A stretch of 64,000 bases of DNA, from positions 106,927-170,926 of the forward strand of contig JAXRKP010001077.1 in the NCBI GenBank assembly GCA_037039925.1, given 5' to 3'. The notes beneath the pieces are model-generated. The model worked only from the letters and a program-made list of their open reading frames with translations. It did not search any database and was not told where the DNA came from. The position numbers and the translations under genes were made by a program. This stretch comes from Doris montereyensis. Taxonomy: Eukaryota; Mollusca; Gastropoda; Nudibranchia; Dorididae. Below, piece after piece: positions 41,091 through 56,100 of this stretch (its first letter is position 1; each line of letters starts with the position of its first letter).

Positions 41091-44000
41091 CTGTGAACAG
41101 ATTGAAAATAAAAGTGAATGAGAGATGTAACTTTGTCCTGAAGATTAAAGTGGGAAAGGGATCAAACAATAAAAAATATGGCTATGCATAAATAAATGAG
41201 CTCAGGCAATATAGTTCAGGTGTTTTTTCTTTCTTACTTCTTTCAACACTCATTTGATTACGTCAAGATAAATAAGAATGCTATACAAGCCTGAGAAAGA
41301 CTCTGAGGATCAGATGGCTAAAGATAACCAGGAATGAAGACCCTTGGCAGAGAACAAATCAGAAACAAACAGAACTGGAAATAGGTCAAAGAAGATGGAG
41401 GTGATTAGGGCATACCATTTAAAAAGCAGACTCCACCATTACAAAAAGAGTCGACAGTGGAACCCACAAGGAGCAAGGAAGAAGGGAGGGCCATGAGCAA
41501 CATGGAGACAAAATATTGAAAGAAACCTTGAAAGAAACGGCATGTTCTGGAAGGAGCTCAAGAAGTTGGCAAAAGACAAGGAAAGATGGAGAATGTTCGT
41601 GGCCTTTATCCTGACAAGGGTGACAAGCAATGATGATTATGATAAGTTTTCAATACTGTCAATTAGTGGACATTTTAAGTAACAATTTCATGGGTTCTTT
41701 CACTTGTAACTTGTCAAAGGAAGATTACAAAAGAAAATATTTAATAAGCAAAACAACATTTCAAATATTGAAATATTTTCCAATTCTGGAATTAAAAATA
41801 TTTTGTATGCACTGAAAATATCTTACAAATCTGCTTTTTGATAATGCCTATACTGTTATATAATGTAATAAGATGATGCTAATATCACATTTAATCATTT
41901 GAATTTTTTAAAATCGTCAAAAGACACAAGCCTTTCGTAAATCAGTAAGTGATAATTCAATCGTATGATACAGTTAAAAGATTGGAAATTTGCTGCAATA
42001 TCGTAAATGGTTATCTGGCAATGAGTCATGCTGTCCTATCAATTGTTATGAAATCTTGGTTCAGTGCAAATGGAAAATGGTTCCAACTCACTTCTCGCTT
42101 TCCTTTACCAGCAGTATCGGTCTGGACAGAGTGGTTTCTGTAGACGTGAAAGATCCGTGACAGATGAAATCTCCGCCACCTTTGTCAAAAACTTTATTCT
42201 TCGTGGCTACCACAGTTGAACGTTCTCCACCTTTTACTGCAGGTTCACTGGATGAGCTGACACGATTTCCCGTCATCTGTATGTAAAAATAGCCCGCATA
42301 CATAATACAGTAACGTATGGAGTTATTTGATTTCTACTTAAAATTGTGCATTGCTTCCATCACAATAAGAAGCCACAATTTATACACACTTGAATGCAAT
42401 GAGAAAGTATATAACATAATGTTGTATGTGGGACAAACGGCAACATTTTAAACAAGGGTCTGCTGGTGTTTCCATGCTGGCATTGAATTGCAGACATCAA
42501 ATCATAATTCCTTTACGTGTTGCGATTTAAAATGGTTTTGTAGAGCTAAGAGCAACACTCATTTGACTGGCCATGGACTAAAATCTTAACATTACATTAA
42601 CATTTACACATGCACTATACATACATGTGAAAACTTCAATTATACAGCCATTAAAAAGGCTATTTTGGGTAAGCCGCCAAAGAAAGCCACTGCAAGTTGA
42701 TGACCATATAAACAAACAAACAACAAACAAGCAAACAAACCTTCACGTTTGCCTCCCCTTCCACAAAGACAGCAGTCAGAGCGTGACCCATGATGTCATT
42801 GTTTTCTACGACGCATTCATTTTTACACACCAATCCATGCCTTGCATTGTCGTAGATTCCATTTTCAAGGATCTGGATCTGAAAACACATGTCACATTAC
42901 ATTCAACACTTTCTATCCCATTTTTGATGGTCGTCGAAATTTACACTATGTCTTCTTCATAACTGATTTTGATGGAAAGCAAAATATGGCATCTTGAACT
43001 ACATTACTGATTTCTACGGTTGTTGAATTCATTGTAAATGCTAGACAGCTGGCATACGTCGAAACACTAATTATTTTTACCTCTACTTCCATTCCTGTAT
43101 TCGATATCTCTTTCTCTCTATTATTCTTCCAATTGGCACTCCATTTTTATAAGGTTATTGATTTATTCACACTTTCTACAACGTTTACAATGGGAGATGA
43201 AAACCCAAGCATCCAATGTTGATAAATCACATTGACATATGAAATATGTGAGTGATTTGGATCAATATGGACCCAATGAAGGTCTTCTCAACTCCCTGGG
43301 GCACATACAATATAGAAGCCTGTTAGGCACTTCATACTAACATTCTGACAAGATCTTTCTCTACCTATAGCTGATCATTCATTCACATCTGTCAAGCCAA
43401 AAAAAGCAGAGTAAAGTTCCTTTCCTAAGAGTACAATGTTGTGAAAAAGCACCTGAGCCAACCACGGGGTTTCAATCAGTGTCGTCATGATTACAAACTC
43501 ACAATAATACGGTTTCGATACAACGCCTCCAATTATTCCATGATCTTAGCATGAAATCAACATGGAAGAATCTAAATCAGTCATAAGGAGACACTGCATG
43601 ACATGAATAATACAAAGGAGCCACAGTGAGTGAAGTCAAAAGTGTAAAAATGACAATAAATGACAACTCCACCAATAAAGACAGAACAAATTGTTCTGTC
43701 CACCAATAAAGAGACAGAACAAATTGTTCTGTCCACCAATAAAGACAGAACAAATCGTTCTGTCCACCAATAAAGACAGAACAAATTGTTCGGTCTTTAT
43801 TGGTGGAGTTGTCATTTATTTTCGTTTTTCATGCATTCTGAAATCAATTTTGTCAATCCATAATTGCATTCAATGAGTTTCCGGATATATAGCTTCCCTT
43901 ACAGTCGGTGGGTTTGCTCTTGTGCAGGGACACAAACTATAAATCCATCTTTAAGGGAAGGCCATGGGTAACATGGAGCAGGAACACTGAGAGAAGTCCT

Positions 44001-44103
44001 TTGAAAGAAGCCACATGTCGAAGGAGCTCAAGAAATTGGCAAAAGTCGAGAAAGGATGAAGAATGTTAGTTCAAGGCTTCTACCCTGACAAAGGTGATAA
44101 GCA

Positions 44104-44136
<33 letters not shown>

Positions 44137-47100
44137 GGAATTATCTTGGCTTTAAGTAGGGAGATTGACTACACCATGAATTGAAATGTTTGTTTATTGC
44201 TGTTGTGTGTTCTTTTTATTGTGATGCTCCATGGTTTGTTTATTGCTGTTGTGTGTTCTTTTTATTGTGATGCTCCATGGTTTGTTTATTGCTGTTGTGT
44301 TCTTTTTATTGTGATACTATATGGTTTGTTTATTGCTGTTGTGTGTTATTTTATTGTGATGCTCCATGGTTTGTTTATTGCTGTTGCGTGTTTTTATTGT
44401 GATACTCCATGGTTTGTTTATTGCTGTTGTGTGTTCTTTTTATTGTGATGCTCCATGGTTTGTTTATTGCTGTTGTGTGTTCTTTTTTATTTTATCCATG
44501 TTTGTTTATGCTCCATTGTGATGCTCCATGGTTTGTTTATTGCTGTTTGTGTTCTTTTTATTGTGATGCTCCATGGTTTGTTTTTGCTTTGTTTTCTTTT
44601 TTTTTGTGTTGTTCTTTTTATTGTGATACTCCATGGTTTGTTTATTGCTGTTGTGTGTTCTTTTTTATTGTGATACTCCATGATTTGTTTATTGCTGTTG
44701 CGTGTTCTTTTTATTGTGATGCTCCATGGTTTGTTTATTGCTGTTGTGTGTTCTTTTTTATTGTGATACTCCATGGTTTGTTTGATTGGATTTGTACATT
44801 GTTTTCATTTTAAATCTTTTTGTACTTTTGATTTACAGCGTCATTGAGCACCTTTGCTGGATGTCAGGCGCTCTCTAAATGTATTATTATTATTTTTATT
44901 ACTGATTTCACATGGGTCATCAAATCACTATAAAGCCCAGGCTTTACCTTATTCTGTGATGACGTCACAATACCACTGCCACCATTGTTTGAGATGCTGT
45001 TGCCTTGAATGAGAGCCGGAGCGCCCTGAGACATCATGATTCCCTCTTGATTGTTGCCATGGATAGCGTTGTGGAACATGTGAATCTCCTCTGTGGTGTC
45101 AACCAAAATACCTTGCCCTGACAGACAACATGAATAGATGCCTCTATGTGTATCATTCTTCAATTGACTTATCCTAATTTCCTTAGTTCTTCAATTGACT
45201 TATCCTAATTTCTTAGTTCTTCAATTGACTTATCCTAATTTCCTTAGTTCTTCAATTGACTTATCCTAATTTCCTTAGTTCTTCAATTGACTTATCCTAA
45301 TTTCCTTAGTTCTTCAATTGACTTATCCCTTATCCTAATTTCCTTAGTTCTTCAATTGACTTATCCTAATTTCCTTAGTTCTTCAATTGACTTATCCTAA
45401 TTTCCTTAGTTCTTCAATTGACTTATTCTAATTTCCTTAGTTCTTCAATTGACTTATCCTAATTTCCTTAGTTCTTCAATTGACTTATCCTAATTTCCTT
45501 AGTTCTTCAATTGACTTATCCTTATTTCCTTAGTTCTTCAATTGACTTATTCTAATTTCCTTTAGTTCTTCAATTGACTTATTCTTATTTCCTTAGTTCT
45601 ACTAGGGACTTATCCTAATTTCCTTAGTTCTAAATGATTATTATGATTTAATATTGTGGTTATAATTATTAATGTAATATCTTATTTTGACAGTTGGCTC
45701 TCAGTTGAAAAGATAAATATTAATTACATACCTCTATTGTGTGATATATTGTTGTACTGTAAAATAGCAGAAGAAAAATGTAGTTCTGGGTGGTATATGT
45801 CTGTATCACAGGGCGAGTAGTTGTCTGCATGAATCTCATCAGAATTGATCTGACTCATATGGGATTCAAGGGTGCTGGCCTGAGAAATGAAATAAATATG
45901 TTCAGCAGAAGCTAATAGGGAGGTAATTTTTATTGAATTAAATAATCAGTGCCATTATCATTCACCTTGTTTAACAACGGTGAAGGGGTCTAACTTTATA
46001 GTAAACAGACAAAATGGCTAGGATCCAGAATTTACCAAAACATAATATAATCATATACACATTCAATCAGCCCTTCTCTTCAGCTAAAACAAAAGAACCC
46101 ATAAATGATAAATTTGTCATCAAAAATACTACAGTAGTGTCCGCCTAAGAACCCAGTTCACTGGAGACAAAAACAGCGGGTTCTTAGGCAGACAGGGTTC
46201 AATGGCGTACTCCTATGTGCCTTGTATTTTTGTTTCACTATTGATGTATTTTGGCCAGGGGGGTGGTGAATCTTCCCGTGACTGTCAATCAGCATCTGAT
46301 GTGATTTATAAAACCTACTAGCATCTAGACCATTGCAATAGATTTCCCACCCGCCTTTCTATGATTCACATGCAACATATCACAGGTTATCGGCAATTGT
46401 TAGCGTTAAATTAAGTGTGGATTGTTGTTTTGATGTCTCTCATCTCACGATCAGATTGGGTTCAGATTGGGTTCTAAGACAGACCAGGCTGTGCTCAACA
46501 GGATCTTAAGGGGGTAGTTTTATATAAGGAAAAGTCAGTTGCACGGAAATAGGAGCTCTTAGACAGACCGGTTCTAAGGAGGCGGGTTCTTAGGCCAACA
46601 CCACTATGCAAATAATCCTTAAAACTAACAGCCAAATAAAACTTCTCACACAGACCTAAATACCAGTAATCTGACAATAAGAGACCAATTTAAGAAAGGT
46701 TCCTTGACATAAAATTGAGATGGATAGGCCACAGAATTTGAAAATACCCATTGAGTGAAGAAGAATAAACTTTGAATTAAACTAAAAAGGTCAAGACGGC
46801 AAAACTAAAGTGAGATCATCAGACGCATACATGGGCAAGATCAGATGAAGATAAACTTGAATTTGATTTGATTTACTCACATCCACAACTAAGGGGTTTT
46901 GGTAACATTTAAAATTTTGCCTAAGGTGCCTTGTAAACAGTCAAGGCATCTTTAACCTGCACAGAGTGTTGAAATATGCACACAGGACCTCCTTTTATCA
47001 TACACCTACCTAGACCGGGGGGGGGTACTTGAGAAAACAAATACTCCACAAAATTGTGAACCCACAACCTTTGGCTGAGAGGCTGACACCTTGCCTCTGG

Positions 47101-50100
47101 ACCACCGAGTCTCTGAACATGAACTTGAAAGCGACCAAGGGCAAAGAGGAGTGCTGCCATGATGCAAAGTAGTGAAATGTCATGTCCGTCCTCAAAACTC
47201 TTAGAGAGGAAGAAGATTGATAAGCAGATGACAGTCAAAATATGATTGTTTTAATCAAAAGACCAGAAGCAAGTTTTCTACAAAAAATGTGTCACTCACC
47301 GCTTTATCAAGCATCATGATCCCACAATGGCCGCTGCAACAAATCTGGTTGCCGTGAACATAAAGATGCTTGGAAGAAATGGCCCACAATCCACAGCCAG
47401 CATTTCCTGTTGTAAAAAAATGGAATTAAAAAACAATAAAACAAAATAACAAAAAACCAAAACAAAAAACTCCCTATAAAACAGCACATTAATTTGAGGT
47501 GGGATAAAAGACACATCGATGGTGAAAGTCGCAAACCATGCAGTCTAAAATAAGTAACCTTTTTTCTCGTTTTTTTTTAACATTGAAAGCCCCTATACTT
47601 CATTTAGTTAGGATTATGTGGCATAAGAACCAATAGAAACGTATAATAATCATATGAGCAATCCGTGTCTCCTTGTTGGGTCTGAGGGAATGCTAATAGA
47701 AGCACATTCGATGTACTTGTAAGCTTACATACAAAATATGTCACTAGCATGTGCTTCAGCGAAATTTAAGAAAAAAAACCCACTCTAAATGTAAGCCAAG
47801 TAACAGAAGGAGATTATTATCCTGTCTTGTACTTTCAGCAATAAATGATTATTTATTATTATATACTACCGGCACTAGGCCTATCATAGTTTCACCAGTG
47901 TCCTGTTGGCTACTCTTTGGATGGGAACAAAAAGGTCAGAACGTTACATTATGTTTCTCTGGTCCTGACCATTGCCCAGCCCTGTCAACATGGTCGAGAG
48001 ATAGCATTTTGGGGGTAACAAAGAGAGACTGAAAAAACCCGAACCCACTATCAAAGAGACTGTAGGAGTAACACCATGCCTACAGTGCATAGAAAACTAA
48101 AGAATAAAATGATTCAGCCACATTATAAGAATACAACCAACTTTAAACACTCGCTCAGGCATTTAACAACAGATAGATTGTCTTAAGCAAGAGCAGATAG
48201 AAGACTCAGAATAAGATGGATCAATGGGTTCATAAAACCCTGAGGTCATAATGACATTTCTTCAATGGAGGCTGTGCACCAAGCCCACTAGACAAATTTG
48301 TATCTCTCATCATTACTGAAAGGCATATGAGGAAGGAAACCTTGCATCTTCCCTTAACGCTGAAAGGCATATGAGGAAGGACATTTGTATCTCTCATCAA
48401 TGCTGAAAGACATATGAGGAAGGAAATTTGCATCTCTCATCATTGCGGAAAGACATATGAAGAAAGAAATTTGCATGTCCCCTCTTTGCTGAGGAATGAA
48501 AAAAAGTAAAGTAAAAAGTAAGTAAACAAAGGAGATCTAAGTCACATGTTAAACTCAAGTAAACTGCAAACAGTGGTTTACAATGGGTACATGGCAAAAC
48601 ACAAATATGTGAAACCATAATATTATTCAAATTACAGAAATACCAAAGTATACATACAATAAACAAAATTCTACACCATAATCAAAACTTTAGCCTTTTC
48701 ATTGTTTCCGTAACACGCACAAAATTCATTGATGCTCCTCTGTATGGACACCATGTCATGATTATCATGCATCAATATATCATGAAAAAGATGGCTTTCC
48801 TCCAAATCAAAAACAAATTTCTGGACGAACAAAACAAAATCATGCCTTCCTGCCTTGTCCATCCACACACTGACCTCCGCGCTCCCCTTCCTCCGCCACC
48901 TAAAAAAAACAAACTAATTTAACTTAAAAAGAAAAAAAAAGAAGAGAAACAACTAAACGAGACAACGTTACCTGTAATGTTGTTGTTCTCTATGCATCCT
49001 TTGCCTGATATTCCCATGACAATGCCATCACTCAAGCCATTGATGATACTGTTTTCCACTGACCAATGGGAAGCCACCATTTCGAATATCAACACCACCC
49101 CATTGGTTACCTCTTATTACATTGTCTGAAATGAAAGAAAAAACAAATAAAAAAATTGGAAAAACCAAAACATATTGGGCATGTTTTTGTTTTTCTCATG
49201 CTCTTCATTGCTCCCCAGAACAGCTTTTGATTTCCTTGATAGCTTTCTTGAAGTCTTTGTCCAAACTCTTCCCACTGTTCCTGTTTTGCTTTCCTAACTT
49301 CCTCTTTGGCAGATAGTTCTTTTACTCACATAATTTATCCTATCCTCTGGTCTCTTTGTTTGCAAGTGTTTCTTCCAGGCATCCTTCTTTTCTTTGATCT
49401 TAGTTTTGACATTCTCATTCCACCATGCTGTTCTTTTCCTATCTCCTTTAATTTATTTACTACCACAAACCTCTTCAGTACAACTGAGGAGTGTTTCTTT
49501 ATACATTTGCCACTTTTCTTCTATTGTGCTATCATTCAGATCCATCTGTCTTTCAATGATAAATCTTTTTATCCTTGATTGGTACATCTCTTTTACTATT
49601 GGTTTATTTAGTTCCTCTATTTTGAGTTTAGTAGCTTTCTTCTCTTTCCTTTTCTGTTTGTTTTCTTCAGTCAGTAGTCTCATTTTGGCAATCACTAGGT
49701 GATGATCACTAAATATTTCTGCTCCTCTATTTACTTTTGCATCCAATGTACTGTAAAAAAAGGAACTGCTAACTATTATGTAGTCTATCATTGACTTTTC
49801 ACACCTGTCTTCATTTACTCTTGTATATTTGTGGATATCTTTATGAGGAAAAAAGGTGTTTGCTATTTTTATGTTATTCTTTAGGGAAAAATCTATTAGT
49901 CTCTCTCCATTTGGAGAAGTTGTTGTCTCTCCTTCTTTACCTATTACTCCTCCTGATGTTTCTATATTGTTGCCTACTCTTAGCGTTTAAATCTCCTAAA
50001 AACCATTAGTTCCTGTTTGTGTTTAAGATTCTCTGTAGCTATTTGTAAATCGTTTTCGAAGATATCTTTTTCTTCTTTAGTGGTGTCTTCGTTTGGTCCA

Positions 50101-53100
50101 AAAGCTATTAATAATTTAATTTCTCTTCCTTTTGGTTTAATATTTAACCTCTAATAGCCGTGGGCATATAAATTTCAGCTTTCTAGTAGCTTTTCATGCC
50201 TTTTATGTACTAGGAGGCCTACTCCTGCTTTTAGCTCTATCTTTGACATCCAGTCCTGAGAAGATTAAAATATTATTTGGTCCTACATTTTCTATTCCTT
50301 GTTCTTTTTCCTTTGTGTCTGTAATAGCCAAAATGTCTACTTTGAATGTTTCCATTTCTTCAACTTATTCTAACTCTTCGATTTATTGCCCTAACGTTCT
50401 ATGTTCCAAAAATCACAGTCCGCGTTCTTTTCCATTTTCGGCATTGAAAGTTCAAGCCGGGTATATTATATTTATTTCTCTGCATCAGTTAGGTTTTGGA
50501 CAAGCAGGGGATTAGCCCACTGTACTCTAGGTAGATGGTGGGGCTGCCACCTTGAGGCCCCCTACCAAGCCTTGTTATTTTCTGTCAGGGTTAACTCCCT
50601 TAGCCTTTGGTCATTCAAGACCAGCCTGCAAGGCAGCAGGTTGATATTTTCTGTCAGGGTTAACTCCCTTAGCCTTTGGTTAGCCAAGACTGACCTGCAA
50701 GGCAGCAGGAGACTCGTGGAGGGCGGGATCATCTACTCCCTGTACAGGTGCTTACCTGTCCACTGCCCGGAGAGAGGTTCCCTGTATATAATATATAAAA
50801 CTATTTTTCACTCTAAAAAAGAAACCTGAGGTTATTGGTTATAAAAGATGAGACTATGTCAAAGGAAAGCACCCAATTAATGTAAAAAAATCTGCTAAAG
50901 ATTTATTTAATCAAAAAGCATAAAGTTTATTTCAATTGTCTCAAGTGATGGCACAATGATGTTGCTTTATTTTCACTCTAACAGGCTCATACTCAGTCAT
51001 ACTATACTCAATCAAATTCTATAATGGAGAAACGAAGCAGTCAAGTATGTCTCCGACCATAGTTTTAATCTTACCCACAATGCATCCTTTGCCATAAGCG
51101 TTGACAGCTACACCAGCAGCTCTTCCTTCATAGATGTAGTTTTCACTTTGAGAAAAACAAACAGCATTTATTTACAAAGTAAGTTTAGAAAATGCTTTTA
51201 TTTTAACTTATAAAAGATCCCACAATAAATGACAAGCCAAACATTATAAATTCCGGCATACACTAATCTACATATGCAAGAAGTCAACTTTCTTGGCCAA
51301 ATTCTGGAAACCAACTGTTCAATTCAGTTTACATTCTGCTAATCCCACATTTTCAAGAGGTTTTAGAATTTAAAAACACACACACGCAACTGACCCCCTC
51401 ACACACCTTCGGTCAAAGCTCATTCATCCATGCTCACCCCCCACGTCCAATTGTTTTGATAAATACATCACAGACATGCGTAGGATATACAACCATATTT
51501 GATCCCCCCACCCCCTACCCATCACAACAACACTTCCCAACCGACCCCTACACACACGCACGGCTTTGGTCAAAGCTCATTCATCCATTTCCCCCACCAC
51601 CCCCACCACATCCATTTGTTTTGAGAAATCTTTCTACCATAAGTGATGTTGAATTAATGTAAATTTCATTGTTTCCACGTCTTTGTTTGAGTAGAATTTT
51701 CATTCGCTAACCCCCACATTTTCAGAAGTTTTAGAATTTAAAAGTTGAAATAATACTGTTCACGCCTGCCTGTTTAAACTGACGTAGATAAAGACAAGCA
51801 GTGAGGCAGGGGACATGTCGGAAGTGAAGGCAATGACATAAGACAATATGAAAGCCCTATAGGAACAAAGACGAGACAAATTGACCATTCGTTAATATTA
51901 TTTTTTATCTCCCTTATATTTATTGTGCCTTAGTAGTAAGCTATAGTGTATTGTATTGTGTCATGATGAGTAAGTGTGTACATAAGCGGGAGCGTAGTAC
52001 TACTAGTCACCAGTACAAAAAAATCAAAAAATGTGTTACATACACGATGCTGTACGGTAAAGTAATTATTTATTTTCAGAAAGAAACAAAACCAGTACGT
52101 TTGTGTACACCACAGATGAGATGCAGGTAGACTTAGCACCTATGATTTCTAGTAAAAACAGTTGCGTCCTCCTGGCTGTGATGTACGGTAACAGATTTTG
52201 CTCTTTCCTTGGATTATTTCACTATGTGGATGTGAAACCGATCACAGGATAAAGATCATCAGTGCCTGCAGTCCTGATGTGCACACCATCATTCAGTTTA
52301 GTTTCATGTGTATATAATATAAAATTGATATGTTTTAAAACATAACTATGGGGAGTTTGCTTCAAAAACCAATGGCTCTGTCTTCAACACCAAATATTCC
52401 AAAGAGCTAGGATAAAATCATTTCCGACAATACAAACCTGACAGTGGGATTTCCACCATATAAAACATAGACGCCAGCCTCTGCATTGCAATAAATGTCA
52501 TTCTTTTTTATTTGACCTCGTCCACTTCCAAGGACAGCTATCCCTGACCTTTTACCATGGTGAATCTGGTTAAACTAAAACAAAGAGAAAAATAAAATGG
52601 TTTCGTGTTAAGAAATAAAAAATAATGCAAAAGAAACTAAGAGAAATGGCTTGTGTAGCTAAGTACATAAATGAAACTGATTTTTCAATTTTCTCATAAT
52701 GAAAAAAAAAAAGAAGATTATTTATTAGTTTTATTTGTTTCTCAATGCCTTTGTCTTCTTTCTATGTATGGCATATTAAAATGTGATGTCATGGTTGTAT
52801 TTGTTAAATAAAATTATTAAAGGAATTTAAGTTAACGATTGAAGGAGTCATTTCAATAGTGTACCTTAGTCCATTTTCATAAAAAACAAGACAGAGAGAT
52901 AATCTTAGGGAATAAAAGGAAATCATGTTTCCTGAAAAGTGTGAAATTGATAAGATGAAAATACATCCCGTTTATAACTGTTTGAAACTCGGAATTCCTA
53001 AAGCCAACAGTACCAAAGTCCATGGTTTTTGGCAAATTTCTCTAAATGACGTATTTGTGGCCTAGGTACACTGTTGAAATGACGCCTTCGATTATCAGTT

Positions 53101-56100
53101 TAAATTTAAAGGAAAAAAATTCTGTATTGTAATGTAGTCTAATGCACATTAAAATGTTGATTTCAAGTATAAGAGTACATGCATGATACTAAAACTAGGT
53201 GGTGTTGGTGGCTAATGGTAAGGTTGCTGACTTGGGGTCATGAGGTACCCGGTTTGAAACCCGTACGGTTGGATCCGATGTTGTATTCCTTGGGAAATAT
53301 ACTTATGATGCATTTCCTCATTCAAACTAGGTAACAAATGGGTACAAGCACTAGCTTGAGAGTAAAACCTGCATCAGACTAGCGTCCTGTCCACGAGGTG
53401 ATTATTATCACCTGTTGGGCTTCATGCCATAGAAACTGGGATAAACTTTGACTCTATGGGCCATAATGACCTTAAAGGAACTTGACTTACATGATACTAA
53501 AACTATAAAAGGTGATACAATCAGATATATTTCTTTGTGTAGAAGCTTACATAGAATAGAACCAGATAAACATTTTCAATGCTGAAAGTTAAAAACCTCT
53601 TGAATATTTGAGCATGTTACCTGCATTCAGTCACATAAGACAGTACCAGGTCAGAATATTCCACAACATTAATACAAACATTTTTATTCATTTGCCTCTC
53701 TTAATCAATGCCTTTAAGTTTCCCTCTCAATGGACACAGCTCACACAAAGTGACATCTTAATTAGCAAAAACGCACCTGAACCAGGGATCTGCATTTTTC
53801 CTTCAATGCCTGCCTCATTGTTTGAATGGATGTCATTGCCTGATCAATGAAAGTAAAGATAAAATTACAAATCAGTACATAAAACCTCCTCCTATTAGGA
53901 ATATACAGTTCTCATTATATATCAATACTATGACATTTTTGCCAAATGAGGAATTTACTAAAATTTCATACAATTCTCATTATACATCAATACTATGACA
54001 TTTTTGCCAAATGAGGAATTTACTAAAATTTCATACAATTCTCATTATACATCAGTACTATGACATTTTTGCCAAAGGAAAAATTTACTAAAATTTCATA
54101 CAATTATCATTATATATCAATACTATGACATTTTTGCCAAATGAGGAATTTACTAAAATTTCATGACAGACAAGAACATTTCCTTCAATTTTTAAGGATC
54201 TTAAATAATGTGGTACATTCAAATGTATGAGTTATGTAAAGAGCATTTATGATGTCCTTATTGAATTGAACTGCAATGAAAACAAGACAAAAGTCCCATG
54301 ATGACAAGTAATATACAGAGAAAACAGATTAATTATCACAAGGTTCAAAGTTTTCTGCTTTCAGTGTAAAGTGAGGAATGGCCACTAAACAAGCCATAGA
54401 TTGCTATCCAGTCCTATCAGGGCAGAAACCTCCTATCGGCCTCTTTCATAGGTCTGTGCATAAATCTGTATGGCACAACCAAATGTGGCCACTGATCATT
54501 TCACTAACTCCCTGTCACACAAATTGTTGCCAAAGATTCTGAAATGTCCCGACATCAAATAGGTAAATGATGCTCACGCCAAAAATGCACCTTCAACCAC
54601 CCTAAAAGCCACAGAACTTGACCAAGGATAAGTCCTTCTAGGCCGTGTGCCAATTCTAGAGAGCATCAAGAACTCAATTTTCATCTGTGGAGATGGCTAC
54701 ATCATTCAGAAGATAGGCCCCACTGAATTGCTCTAAACAGTAGGTCCCAATCCAATCAGCTACCCTACTGATTGCCTTGGCTTCATAGTTCAAGCCATAT
54801 CTACCACAACTTCCTTCTCTCTCTCTTGTTCATCGGTTGGGTACTTAATGAGCACACACTATCCCCACTTGATTGTCAAACCCAATAATGGCAAATAAAG
54901 AATTAATGAATCGATGACAAAATAAACAAAGTTCATGAAACATGATTGCTAACAAAATCCTCTTGCATCACCTTAATGGTTGAGTAATCTCACTCATTGG
55001 CACTGACCTGCAACTAACCCTGAAGCCCCAAGTCTCATGAAGATGCCTGATGTACGACAGTGATGAATTTTTATTTTTCAGTATGACAGCCTGAGGAATA
55101 AAAGTGTTTAAATGACTTTAAATCAGAAAATAAATTATGAATTTTGTAACTACACATCTGAATCACAGTAGAGCTACAGTGGAACCATAAGTTCTGCAGC
55201 ATTTAAGTATTTGAGCATTTATTCCAATAAACAAAATTTCTTCTCTTACTTAAAAAAACCCCTAAAACAATGACTTTGATCCTAAATGTCTGATTAACCA
55301 AACAAATTAAGAATGTAAAGATTTTCAAAACTCATTTGGCCTGAATTTAACATCTTTTGCCAGATTGGCTGTTTGATGTTTACATATGAATGCCGCACCC
55401 ATTGCATGATCAACTTTCTCAATTTTTCTCTCCCTCATTTAACATGTAACAGGTGTGGAACCATCTCATGCAATATCAGGACCTTTCAGGAAACTTAGTT
55501 TTTTACTGGCCAGGGGATCTGGCAAGTAGTGTTTATGTAACGCTTGTCTTTGAAACTGAAACCCTACCTTTGGTCAGGAAATCATGTTTTAAAATAAAAC
55601 AAGAAGCTAACTAACTCACTACTGAAAATCCTTTGCCTTGTGCAATGATATATCCCATACTGTCACTTTCAGTTTTTAAAAATATTATTTCAGGTAAACT
55701 ATTTGCTAAAAACAATAGTCAGATATAATGAAAAAGACTGATTGTCTTTTCTTTCATGATACTTCCCTTGAAAGTAATAAATTTCGCAAAAACATTTTAG
55801 TGTAACAAATTTTGATAATTAAAAACTTGTAGGTAAAAAAACCAACTTTTAAAGATATTTTACTTCTGTTTTGTTTTGTTTTGGAGATTTGGTTTGACAC
55901 ACTTCGTTCTTCTGTGTGTGAAAATGACATTTAGATGGCATGACTAGGTGTCCATTTTAAACATCCTTAAAATGCCCAGATCTCAGTGATTGTGCATCCA
56001 TACAGACTCCAGTAGCAGATGAGTTAATAATAATAATACACCTTTTATATATATAGATAGTGTAATGTTAGTAATATTACAACAATAATAAACCTTTATC

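Noticed and set aside
42088..42091. Stop codon just after 42092 as the end of the FBXO10-like gene
   Set aside because: A GTGAGT donor at 42091 joins in phase to the 41090-40901 exon, which carries the conserved DPPARP tail.
44197..44813. Cys/Phe-rich repeated ORFs resembling a membrane protein
   Set aside because: Translation of the 46-bp minisatellite; no splice sites or family match.
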